Source: an uncultured delta proteobacterium (GTDB lineage Bacteria > Myxococcota_A > Polyangia > Polyangiales > Polyangiaceae). From it: a DNA stretch of 54,076 nt. Location: contig CAIVJW010000338.1 in NCBI GenBank assembly GCA_903906315.1, forward strand, positions 1 to 54,076, given 5' to 3'. This document shows, one piece after another, positions 8,147 to 15,597 of the stretch (the stretch's first letter is position 1; each line of letters opens with the position of its first letter). The translations under genes and the position numbers were made by a program. The notes beneath the pieces were generated by a model. The model did no database searches and was not told the DNA's origin. It was given only the letters and a program-made list of their open reading frames with translations.

Positions 8147-9322
8147 TCAGAAGCAGGCGCGTGCGATGGCGCGCAGGGTCCAGCGATCCAGGCCGGGCAG
8201 CGCGTCCTTCGCGACGGCCTCGGGGAACGTGCGGGCGACCGCGAGGAAGGCCTCGAGCGGGTCGGCGATGCGGTAGCCGGCCGCGCCGGTCAGCTCGGTG
8301 ACGCGATCGCTCGAGGTCGCGAGATCGCGCAGCCACGAGAAGCCGCGGACGCCGAAGATCAGGCGGTCGACGGGCTCGGCGCGCAGGAAGGCGTCGACGA
8401 GGAGGGATCGCCGGTCGCCGTCGGCGCCGACGCCCCACGCGTGGGTGATGGCCACCGCGCCGCGCAGGCGCGTCCCCTGCCACACGAGGGCGCCGGTGAC
8501 GCGGTCGGCGCGGGCCTTCTCGACGCCGCTCGACCCCGCGACGTACGACGCGAAGAGGCCGATCGGGCGAGCGGTTTCGAACGCGGCGAGCGGGTGCACC
8601 TCGACGGCGACCTCGAGGTTCTTGCCGCGGTTGCGCTCCGGGCCCGTGTAGCCCTCGCCGTTGGTCGCGGCGATCGCCACGAAGCCGTAGCCGTCGGGGA
8701 ACAGGGCGCGCGCGGTCGCGCCGAGGTCGGCGGGCGCGTACAGGCCGGCGCGCTCGGCGGGGCTCGCGGCGAGGGCGCGCATCGCGAACGTGCCGTCGAG
8801 CTCGGGGACGGTGAGCGTCGGGACGACGCCCGCGTCGATCGCGAGCCAGCCGCCGTGGCGGAAGCCCGCGCTCGCCTCGCGCACGCGAAACACGAGGCTG
8901 TCGCCGGCCACGCCGAGGAGCGCGCCCTCGGACGCGGACCGCACGGCCTCGAGCACGATGCGGGCGCGCGCCGGGCCGTACTCGCCGGTGATCGACCCGT
9001 GCGCGCGCGGCAGCTCGAACGTGTGGAACCACTCGGACCCGGCGGCTGTGCGCGTCACGCGGAGCTGGTACTCGGCGATGACCTCGACGCCGGGCTTCAC
9101 GACGAGGCCGGTCGTGCCCGCGGCCGTCGGCTCGGCGGGGCGGCCGAGCGGCGCGTCGGTGGCGGGCTTCGTTGCCGGCGGCGTTGCGGGGGCCGGCTTC
9201 GCTGCGGAGGTGGGCGGTGAAAGAGCGGCCGGCTCGTCGGCGTGCGAGGGCGTGGCGATCGCGAGGGCGAAGGCGCACGCGGCGAGCGACGTGGCGAGCG
9301 TGGATCGCGGCTTCCTCGTCAT
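8147..9322 (-). CDS. predicted outer-membrane beta-barrel (porin-like) protein
   Basis: A 391-residue exported protein. The signal peptide runs from the ATG at 9322 (MTRKPRSTLATSLAACAFAL) to about PSHADEP. A Pro/Ala/Thr-rich linker of about 40 residues follows. The rest consists of alternating-hydrophobicity strands ending in an aromatic C-terminal residue (RAIARACF), as expected for a Bam-dependent barrel. Strands such as RIVLEAVRSA, GLFASYVAGSSGVEKAR and LRGAVAITHAWG resemble phosphate-selective-porin-like proteins, but I cannot assign a subfamily. The start overlaps the DUF2252 stop by 4 bp (ATGA), so the two are translationally coupled. The Cys before the terminal Phe is unusual for a barrel. 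Confidence 0.65.
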   Translation of the reverse strand: MTRKPRSTLATSLAACAFALAIATPSHADEPAALSPPTSAAKPAPATPPATKPATDAPLGRPAEPTAAGTTGLVVKPGVEVIAEYQLRVTRTAAGSEWFHTFELPRAHGSITGEYGPARARIVLEAVRSASEGALLGVAGDSLVFRVREASAGFRHGGWLAIDAGVVPTLTVPELDGTFAMRALAASPAERAGLYAPADLGATARALFPDGYGFVAIAATNGEGYTGPERNRGKNLEVAVEVHPLAAFETARPIGLFASYVAGSSGVEKARADRVTGALVWQGTRLRGAVAITHAWGVGADGDRRSLLVDAFLRAEPVDRLIFGVRGFSWLRDLATSSDRVTELTGAAGYRIADPLEAFLAVARTFPEAVAKDALPGLDRWTLRAIARACF

Positions 9323-10785
9323 GGCGCGGGCGGGAGGCCAGGATCGGCGAGGAGGGCGCGGAGGTCGGGCGGCGGCGGATCGTCCGAAGGCGCGACGCCG
9401 AGTGTCGGGCCGAGATCGGCGATCGCCGCCCGAAAGCGCGCGTGGTCGTCCAGGACCTGCGCGGCGTACGCGTCGCCCACGTCGGCCTGCTCGTCGGCGA
9501 ACCCGGCCGGGTCGGCGCCGATGGCGGCTCGGATCGCGACCGCGCCCACGGCGGCGTCGCTCGCGTGCACCCGCGCGAGGAGCGCCCCGAGCACGCGCGC
9601 AAAGGCCGTGATCGCCTCGGGCGTGCCGCGCTTCTTCTCGAGGCGCGAGACGCGCGCCGTCTTCTGCGCGCCCGACTCCAGGCGCACCTGCACGGGCATC
9701 CCGAGCCACGTCGACGCCCCCCAGAGCGGCGCCGCGCGCGCCCCGCCGAACCAGGCCGTGCGGGCCGTGCCGATGACGCGCGAGGGGACGTCGTCGTAGG
9801 CGACCGCGGGGGGCGGCTCGACGGGGAGCGCCGCGTCGGCGAGCTCCTTCACCTCGATCACGACGTCGTCGATCGCGTCGTCGGACGGGCCGCGCAGCAG
9901 CACGATCGCCCGCACGCGAGGCCAGCTCGCGACGCCGGAGCCGAGCTCGCGTGCGGCGTCGAGGACGGTGAAGAACTCGGGGGGCGGAGGCGCTTCGAGG
10001 CTCGCGCGGTAGCGCGCGAGGGTCGCGGGCAGCGCGTCGATCGCGACGGTGGGCAAGTCGACGAGCGCGTTCGTGGGCTCGTCGGGCGTGATCGGGCCGC
10101 GGACGAGCGTGCGCCCCGAGGGGCCGAGGCGCGTGAGATCGGACAGCTCGGTGCGGAGGGGCCGATCGCGCACGGCGCGATCGAAGAGGTCCGAGACGAC
10201 CAGCTCCTCGCGCGGCGCGGCGATGCGCGCGTGGGGCGCGCCCGCCGCGAAGGCCTCGATCGCCTGGGCGTACGCGATCGCGGCGGCGCGGGCGACGTCG
10301 CGCGAGGCCGCGGCTGCCGCTGCGCGCGCGGCGGGATCGGCCGCGTTCGACAGGCGCGCCGCCAGGCTGACGCCCACCACGAGGCGGCGCACGTCCCAGA
10401 GGTACGGGCCGCGATCCGCGCTGTCGAAGTCGTTCGGCTCGAGGCCGAACGATCCGTCGGCGCCGAGCAGCACGCCGAAGTTCTCCGGGTGCGGGTCGCC
10501 GACGACGATCCCCGGCGCGCCGTCGCGGGCGAAGGCCGATCGCGAGAGCTCGTGGTCGGCGGCCTCCCAGTCGCGCAGGAATACGGGCAGGTTGCCGCGG
10601 TAGAACGAGACGGTGTCGCTCGCCATGAGGGCGTACTTGCCGGCGAGGAGCCCGGGGCGCGCGCGCGCGATCGCCTCGTCCGCAGCCGTGATCGCGCCGA
10701 CCACGATGGCGGTGCGATCGCCGCCGTCGGCGCCGCACGCCGCCGTGGCGGTGGCGAGGAGGAGGGGGATCGCGGCGCGCAGCAC
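9319..10785 (-). CDS. DUF2252-family protein with a lipoprotein signal
   Basis: A 488-residue DUF2252 protein. The family signature is clear: LLAGKYALMASDTVSFYRG, DWEAADHELS, then VVGDPHPENFG and EPNDFDSADRGPYLWDVRRL. DUF2252 proteins are thought to share the protein-kinase-like fold, with GDPHPENFG and DFD as the catalytic-loop and metal-site equivalents; the substrate is unknown. The GTG at 10785 is chosen because it starts a signal-like segment (VLRAAIPLLLATATAACGAD) with Cys near residue 17. The frame upstream of this GTG lacks DUF2252-like sequence. A kinase-like fold outside the cytoplasm would be odd, so the signal should be verified. It is coupled to the barrel gene by a 4-bp overlap. 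Confidence 0.8.
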   Translation of the reverse strand: MLRAAIPLLLATATAACGADGGDRTAIVVGAITAADEAIARARPGLLAGKYALMASDTVSFYRGNLPVFLRDWEAADHELSRSAFARDGAPGIVVGDPHPENFGVLLGADGSFGLEPNDFDSADRGPYLWDVRRLVVGVSLAARLSNAADPAARAAAAAASRDVARAAAIAYAQAIEAFAAGAPHARIAAPREELVVSDLFDRAVRDRPLRTELSDLTRLGPSGRTLVRGPITPDEPTNALVDLPTVAIDALPATLARYRASLEAPPPPEFFTVLDAARELGSGVASWPRVRAIVLLRGPSDDAIDDVVIEVKELADAALPVEPPPAVAYDDVPSRVIGTARTAWFGGARAAPLWGASTWLGMPVQVRLESGAQKTARVSRLEKKRGTPEAITAFARVLGALLARVHASDAAVGAVAIRAAIGADPAGFADEQADVGDAYAAQVLDDHARFRAAIADLGPTLGVAPSDDPPPPDLRALLADPGLPPAP

Positions 10786-10889
10786 GGGGCCGCTCGTATC
10801 GTTCGACGCGCGCGCTCGCAACGAGGTGCGATCGTCGTAACGCGTTCGACACGAAGCGCACACGGGGCCGTCGCACGGGCGGCGCCGGA

Positions 10890-11699
10890 TCACGCCGCGG
10901 GCCGCGCCAGCGCGCGCAGCGCGGCGCCCTCGCCGCGCGCACGCAGCCGGCGGAGCGGCGCGAGGTGCTGCGAGGTCGCGGGGACGAAGCGCCGCACGCT
11001 GGTGGCGCCCGCGTCGTCGGCGGCCTGCCAGGCGAGCGACGCGAGGCCCCGCGCGAGCGCGCTCGCGAGCGCGTCGGACACGGTCGGCCGCGCCACGACG
11101 ACGTCGCTCGGGATGGGCCCGGCGGCGGCGAGCACGCGCGCCGCGCAGCCGAGGTCGGGGGGCGTGACGCGGCCGGCCGCGGGGTCGAACGTCGCGTAGG
11201 TCGCGATGACGTCGACCGTGCCGGCGGCGAGCGCGCGCGCAGCGCCGGCGTGCGACGCGAAGAAACGCTCGTCGCCGAAGCACGCGCTGAGATCGAAGCC
11301 GAGCGAGGCGAGGTGCAGGCGCGGCACGACGTAGCCGGCCGCGCTCTGCTTGGCGACCCAGCCCACGCGCGCGCGCCCGAGATCGCCGAGGCTCGTGACG
11401 CCGCCGTCGCGGCGGGTGACGAGGGCCGAGTGGTAGGCGGTGCCGAAGCCTCGATCGATCGCCGCGATCGTGCGGGCCGATCGCGCGCTCTCGAGGTCGA
11501 GGGCCACGAGCGGAGGCGCCCACGCGGCGTCGCACGCGCCCCAGTCGACGGCGTCGAACAGGCTCGCATACGTCGGCACCCGCACGAGGTGTACCTGCGC
11601 GCCGGCCATCGCGGCCAGATCGTCGACGAGCGCCGCGACTGCGCGCGATTCGGCACCGGTGGTCGGCGGGAGTGCGAAGCGGAGGGGGGCTGTCTTCAT
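10890..11699 (-). CDS. PhnD-like phosphate/phosphonate-type solute-binding protein without signal peptide
   Basis: A 269-residue type 2 periplasmic-binding-fold protein. LRFALPPTTGAE opens the first strand. The hinge and ligand region is recognisable in YASLFDAVDWGACDAAWAPP, then LGDLGRARVGWVAKQSAAGY and FFASHAGAARALAAGTVDVI. This is the arrangement seen in PhnD-type phosphonate/phosphate binders. The start at ATG 11699 leaves no signal peptide or lipobox, and I find no alternative upstream start supplying one. A cytoplasmic ligand-sensing role, or a missed export signal, are both possible. No ABC permease or ATPase gene is nearby. It lies 67 bp after the PstS-like gene and 104 bp before the DUF2252 gene. 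Confidence 0.75.
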   Translation of the reverse strand: MKTAPLRFALPPTTGAESRAVAALVDDLAAMAGAQVHLVRVPTYASLFDAVDWGACDAAWAPPLVALDLESARSARTIAAIDRGFGTAYHSALVTRRDGGVTSLGDLGRARVGWVAKQSAAGYVVPRLHLASLGFDLSACFGDERFFASHAGAARALAAGTVDVIATYATFDPAAGRVTPPDLGCAARVLAAAGPIPSDVVVARPTVSDALASALARGLASLAWQAADDAGATSVRRFVPATSQHLAPLRRLRARGEGAALRALARPAA

Positions 11700-11766
11700 G
11701 GCGCTGCATGGTGCACGCGCTCGGTGTCGCCTGCGCGACGGCGCGATGCCGGTGGCGCGGCGCGCG

Positions 11767-12639
11767 TCAGCGCCCGTGCGCGCGCACCGCGAGCTGCGCG
11801 TGCGCGAAGGCGCGCGCCTCGTCGGAGACCGCGACGAGATCGGTGGGCGCGTCGATGAGGCGCGTCAGCACGGCGAGGACCGCGGGCCGCGTGGCGGTCG
11901 GCGCCGTGGCGTGCGCGTACGCGAGGCGCGCGAGGGCGCGGTACTCGTGCCGCTGCAGCGTGCGCGGCGACGGCGCGATCGGCGTCGCGCCCTGCGCGTC
12001 CTCGACGACCGGCACGGCGCGGAGCGTGGCGGGCAGCGCGGCGCACGCGTCGTAGCGGAGGATGGCGATCAAGGCCTCCGAGGGTCGCGGCGCCAGCCCC
12101 GCGGCGCTCGCGACCCGCGTCACGTCGTCGCGCACGCCCCCCGCGAGCGGCGCCGTGTCCTCGACCGCGAGGCGGCCCTCGACGCGCGCCTCTGCCGCGA
12201 GCGTGATCGGCGTGTCGGGCCAACCGGCGCGCAGATCCGACGCGCGCGTCCGCTCGCCCGAGGCGGACCGCCCGAACGCCCGCGCGATCTCGGACGTGGT
12301 GATCGCGTCCATCCATGGCGCGTCCTCGGCGACCACGACCAGCGCCTCGTAGCCGATCGGTACCTCGAACGCGGGCCGCCCCGCCACGGCGCACGCGGAC
12401 CGCTCGGCGTGGCTCATCGGCCGCGGCCCGGTGACGACGTCGAACGCGCCCCCGCACAGGCGCCCGATCGCCTCGTCGTGCGACGCGCGAGAGACGCGCA
12501 CGTTCTGCGAAGCGCCCGCGTCGATCGAGGTCGCTGCCGTCGCCACGCGGACGGTCGCTCCTTCGGACGCGGTGGGGCCGGCGGCGAGCGCGACCGCGCC
12601 GGCGAAGAGGACGCGGTGGGTCTTCGTGATGGCCGTCAT
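11767..12639 (-). CDS. PstS-like substrate-binding domain protein, exported
   Basis: A 290-residue periplasmic-binding-fold protein. The N-terminus MTAITKTHRVLFAGAVALAA is a signal peptide with likely cleavage before ATVRVA. The mature sequence has the PBP_like_2/PstS pattern: a strand with VRVATAATS, then FDVVTGPRPMSHAE (where PstS has the serine-rich anion loop), FEVPIGYEALVVVAE, and DAITTSEIARAFG. The phosphate-binding serines are not fully conserved, so the ligand is uncertain. A strong ribosome-binding site (GGAGGAGG) precedes the ATG. It is the second gene of the minus-strand operon, 64 bp after the metallophosphoesterase. Confidence 0.75.
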   Translation of the reverse strand: MTAITKTHRVLFAGAVALAAGPTASEGATVRVATAATSIDAGASQNVRVSRASHDEAIGRLCGGAFDVVTGPRPMSHAERSACAVAGRPAFEVPIGYEALVVVAEDAPWMDAITTSEIARAFGRSASGERTRASDLRAGWPDTPITLAAEARVEGRLAVEDTAPLAGGVRDDVTRVASAAGLAPRPSEALIAILRYDACAALPATLRAVPVVEDAQGATPIAPSPRTLQRHEYRALARLAYAHATAPTATRPAVLAVLTRLIDAPTDLVAVSDEARAFAHAQLAVRAHGR

Positions 12640-12703
12640 ATTCGTGCCTCCTCCGTGCAGGGTGCCGCGGCCCCGTCACGCCTCGATGACATCCCCGCGG
12701 CGC

Positions 12704-14149
12704 TCACGCGGCCGCACGCGGCGTTCGCAGTCCGCGCGCGCCGATCCGCGCGGCGACCGGCTCGACGCGACCGTCGACGAAGCGGTAGAGCCCGCCCGCC
12801 AGCTCGCCCTCGTCGCGCAGCCACACGAACGGTGAGCCGTGGCGGAGCGGCTCGGTGCAGGCGACGTCGGCGAACGTGGGGGCCCACGTGCCGGAGTTGC
12901 CGAAGAACACTCCGGCCTCGTCCCAGGCGCCTTCGGGTACGTGCGTGTGGCCGAAGACGACGGCGCGCGCGTCATGCAGCCGCGCAATCTCGCGCTGCGT
13001 GCGCTCGATGCGGTCGTACCCGGCGTCGAGCTCGTGGGCACCGGAGGAGACCCGCAGCGCGATCGCGCCCGCGGTGGTGGCGATCGCGATCAGGACGCCG
13101 ACCGCGACCGCCTTCGCGCCGACCGCGATCGCGATCGCGAGCAGCAGGCCGACCGCGAGCCCGAGCCGGTCGAGCGCGAGCAGCCGCGCGACGCGGCCGA
13201 GGCTCGGGCGGTCGAAGAGGGCGCGGTGCGCCTCGATGGTGGCCACGTCGCACCCCGTCTCGGCGGCGGCGGCGGCCACGTCGCGCGCGACGCGCGCCGG
13301 GTCGTCGGCTTCGCGACGCACCGCGAGGCCGAACGCGATGCGCAGCGATCCGGCGAGCCACGTGAGGACGAGCGACCGGCGCGTGAAGGCGTAGTAGCGG
13401 ACCCAGTGCTGGAAGTAGCCGCGCGCGGTGAGCAGAAACGTCGAGTCGACGTTCGGGTTGAAGAAGCCGAGCTTCGCTACCAGCTCGCGCATGGCGAGCG
13501 ATCCCATCGTCGGCGGCAGCCCGCCGCTCGCCGGCAGCGCCGGGGTCATGGGGTACGCGACGGCGCAGTACGTGTCGTACTGACTGCCGTGCTCGACGTG
13601 CACGCCCGCGTCGGTGCGGTGGAACCAGGCGCGAAAGACGACGCCCCGCGCGATCCGGGCGACGTCGACCGGCCCTGCGGCGAGGCGCGCGGCGGCGGCG
13701 ACGAGGCGCTCGCGCACGAGCGCGCGCACGCCCTCGAACACGAGCGGCAGGTCGTGGTTGCCGGCCAGCAGGACGACGCGGTCGCCGCGCAGGATCAGCC
13801 GCGCGAGGGCGGTCCAGACCTCGGCGTGATCGTCGAGGATCCCGCCGACGACGCGAAGCGTGCCCGCCTCGTCCGCGGGGGCGACCTCGCGCGCGACCTC
13901 GCCGCCCTGCACGGCCGGGACGTCGAAGTCGAGCACGTCGCCGGCGAGCACGAGCTCGAGGTCGCCGGGCGCGATCGATCGCTCGAGCGTGGCCGTGAGC
14001 GCGGTGAGCTCGCGATCGGGGAAGAGGTCGCGCTGTCGGTAGCGCATCCACGATCCGCACGGCGGTGCGGCCTGCCACAGGTGCAAATCGGAGACGATGA
14101 CGGTGTGACGCGCGCGCCCCGTGCGCGGCTGGGTCTTCTCTTGGTTCAT
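12704..14149 (-). CDS. calcineurin-like metallophosphoesterase with an internal transmembrane pair
   Basis: A 481-residue metallophosphoesterase. Metal-binding motifs are SDLHLW (residues 20-25), GDVLDF (70-75), GNHD (130-133) and FGHTH (about 399-403), the normal order for the superfamily. Between GNHD and GHTH there are about 265 residues. They include a Tyr/Trp-rich segment (YFQHWVRYYAFTRRS) and two predicted transmembrane helices at about 325-365 (LAVGLLLAIAIAVGAKAVAV and VLIAIATTAGAIAL). The enzyme is therefore probably anchored to the inner membrane with its catalytic halves on the same side. The substrate is unknown; UDP-diacylglucosamine pyrophosphatase (LpxH)-like and phosphoprotein roles are both conceivable. 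It is the first gene of the proposed six-gene operon. Confidence 0.85.
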   Translation of the reverse strand: MNQEKTQPRTGRARHTVIVSDLHLWQAAPPCGSWMRYRQRDLFPDRELTALTATLERSIAPGDLELVLAGDVLDFDVPAVQGGEVAREVAPADEAGTLRVVGGILDDHAEVWTALARLILRGDRVVLLAGNHDLPLVFEGVRALVRERLVAAAARLAAGPVDVARIARGVVFRAWFHRTDAGVHVEHGSQYDTYCAVAYPMTPALPASGGLPPTMGSLAMRELVAKLGFFNPNVDSTFLLTARGYFQHWVRYYAFTRRSLVLTWLAGSLRIAFGLAVRREADDPARVARDVAAAAAETGCDVATIEAHRALFDRPSLGRVARLLALDRLGLAVGLLLAIAIAVGAKAVAVGVLIAIATTAGAIALRVSSGAHELDAGYDRIERTQREIARLHDARAVVFGHTHVPEGAWDEAGVFFGNSGTWAPTFADVACTEPLRHGSPFVWLRDEGELAGGLYRFVDGRVEPVAARIGARGLRTPRAAA

Positions 14150-14650
14150 GGCCTCGAGCGTGCGCGCGTTCTGCGACGCGACGACGACGCGAGGTCGTCG
14201 GCCGCGAGTCCGGCAGGCTGCACCCGGGCGGCCCCGTCATCACCGCAGGTCCGCCGTCACGACCGCCAGCGGCCCGGCCCGACCCTCGCGCCCGGCCCGG
14301 CGGGGGCGCTCGCGAGGGTCGACCGGTCGTCGTGACGACGGGGTTCGACCGGGTCACGTCGACCCACCCCGAGCCGACCTACAAGGCCAGGCAATCCCTC
14401 AGAAACGCGGTCCACAGAGCAGGCTTCAGAGCCCAGGGGGGTCTGCGGATCGATGCCCACCCACCGCGCTAGCCCCTCGCCGAAAAGGTGCGGTCGCCGT
14501 CCCTTTCGAGCACCGGCTTCGTGGTCGGTGAGGCTCTGCGGGCTGCGCGACGTGTGCGAGTACACGACGGCGGGCGGCTCGGGACTGCGAGCTCGGCGCA
14601 AGGCCCCGGAGGACCCGCCCCTCGGGCTTGGGGCGCGCTAGAGTGCGGCG
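14150..14650. other. gene-poor accessory region of about 500 bp
   Basis: No frame looks like a conserved protein here. The region lies upstream of the divergent metallophosphoesterase and Uma2 genes and must hold their promoters. It also holds a partial copy of the repeat found at 47174-47366. Base composition is a little less regular than in neighbouring genes, in keeping with non-coding accessory DNA. Confidence 0.4.
14467..14488. repeat. solitary copy of the 47-kb element's terminal repeat
   Basis: CGCTAGC followed by CCCTCGCCGAAAAGG matches the left terminal inverted repeat of the palindromic element at 47174, except for a short deletion after CTAGC. No right-hand partner is visible nearby, so this looks like a single end or a decayed copy. 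Confidence 0.5.
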
Positions 14651-15220
14651 ATGTCCACCGCCCGTCGGCTCCACTTCTCGTACGACGAGTACCTCGCGGT
14701 CGAGGAGCGGAGCGAGGTGAAGCACGAGTATTGCGACGGTGAGATCTACGCCATGGCCGGCGGAACGCCCGAGCACGGCGCGCTCGCGTTGCGCGTGGTC
14801 CAGGTGCTGGGCCCGAAGCTTGCGGGCTGTACCCCCCTATCGTCCGACGTCCGCGTGCATATCCAGGCGTCCGGGCTCACGACGTACCCTGACGTCAGCT
14901 TCGTGTGCGGGCCGCTCGAGCGAGCCGCCGCCGACGGCAACGCCATCACCAATCCCTCGGTGATCGTCGAGGTGACGAGCCGTTCCACCGAGGATTACGA
15001 CCGCGGCGAAAAGCTCTCGCACTACAAGCAGCTCCCTTCCCTGCGCTCTGCGCTGCTGGTCTCCCATCGCGAGCGGCGCATCACCCTCGTCGAGCGTGCA
15101 GCGACCGGCTGGTCGGTGACGGAGCATCGCCCTGGCGAGACGGTGACTCTGACCGCGCCTGGGGGCACCGCGAAGCTCGAGGTCGACCGCGTGTACGACG
15201 TGCTCGCGCAGCTCAGCTGA
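14651..15220 (+). CDS. Uma2-family (DUF820) endonuclease-fold protein
   Basis: A 189-residue Uma2/DUF820 protein with the PD-(D/E)XK nuclease fold. Family motifs are present in order: SYDEYLAVEER, then VKHEYCDGEIYAMAGGTPEH, YPDVSFVCG and NPSVIVEVTSRSTEDYDRG, followed by KLSHYKQLPSL. Asp of YPDVSF and Glu of IVEVTS match the catalytic acidic pair, and the downstream Lys is present. Uma2 genes occur in many copies in cyanobacteria and myxobacteria, often alone and next to repeats. Their role is unproven; restriction-like or mobile-element-linked functions have been suggested. Codon use is slightly less extreme than in neighbours, in keeping with an accessory gene. Confidence 0.9.
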   Translation: MSTARRLHFSYDEYLAVEERSEVKHEYCDGEIYAMAGGTPEHGALALRVVQVLGPKLAGCTPLSSDVRVHIQASGLTTYPDVSFVCGPLERAAADGNAITNPSVIVEVTSRSTEDYDRGEKLSHYKQLPSLRSALLVSHRERRITLVERAATGWSVTEHRPGETVTLTAPGGTAKLEVDRVYDVLAQLS

Positions 15221-15264
15221 GCCTTCTGCTGCGGGCCCCACCGATGGAGCTCGCGACGCGGAGC

Positions 15265-15427
15265 GGCTCCGATCGCCTTCGGGGAAACGCCGAAGGCGAT
15301 CCCAGCGGCTGCGATCGCCCTGGGGGGAAATGCGCAGGCCGTTTCACTGGCTGCGAACGCCTCTGGCAAAACGCAGAAGGCGATCCCAGCGGCTGCGAAC
15401 GCCTTTGGGGAAGTGCACAACCCGTAT
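15265..15427. repeat. 42-bp tandem repeat, about 3.8 units, hairpin-forming
   Basis: Units begin at 15265, 15307, 15349 and 15391 with GGCTSCGA and are diverged from one another. In the first unit GATCGCCTTCGG (15271-15282) and CCGAAGGCGATC (15290-15301) form a perfect 12-bp stem with a 7-nt loop; later units keep parts of it. The array lies 45 bp after the Uma2 stop inside the 377-bp gap 15221-15597, which holds no convincing gene. There are no unique spacers, so it is not a CRISPR array. Confidence 0.85.
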
Positions 15428-15597
15428 TCGGGCGGATTTCTGGGGGTGCGGCGGCGATCAGCCGTTCTTCGCGCCGTCCGCCGGCGGCGCCGGATCGGCG
15501 GGCTTGTCGTCGATGACCTGGCCTGGGCGGCGCTTCGACGGGCGCACGCGGTCGCCGAGGTCGGCCTCGCCCGCGGCCCAGCTTGGGCGCTGCGCGG

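Noticed and set aside
13080-13145. Dense GCGATCGC-like words
   Set aside because: GATCG-containing words are frequent through the whole window and are explained by favoured Ala-Ile and Arg/Asp codons. No site-specific pattern was seen, though a word-count test against a codon-shuffled model would settle it.
15265-15427. CRISPR-like periodic repeat
   Set aside because: Units are contiguous and diverged with no unique spacers, and no cas genes are nearby.
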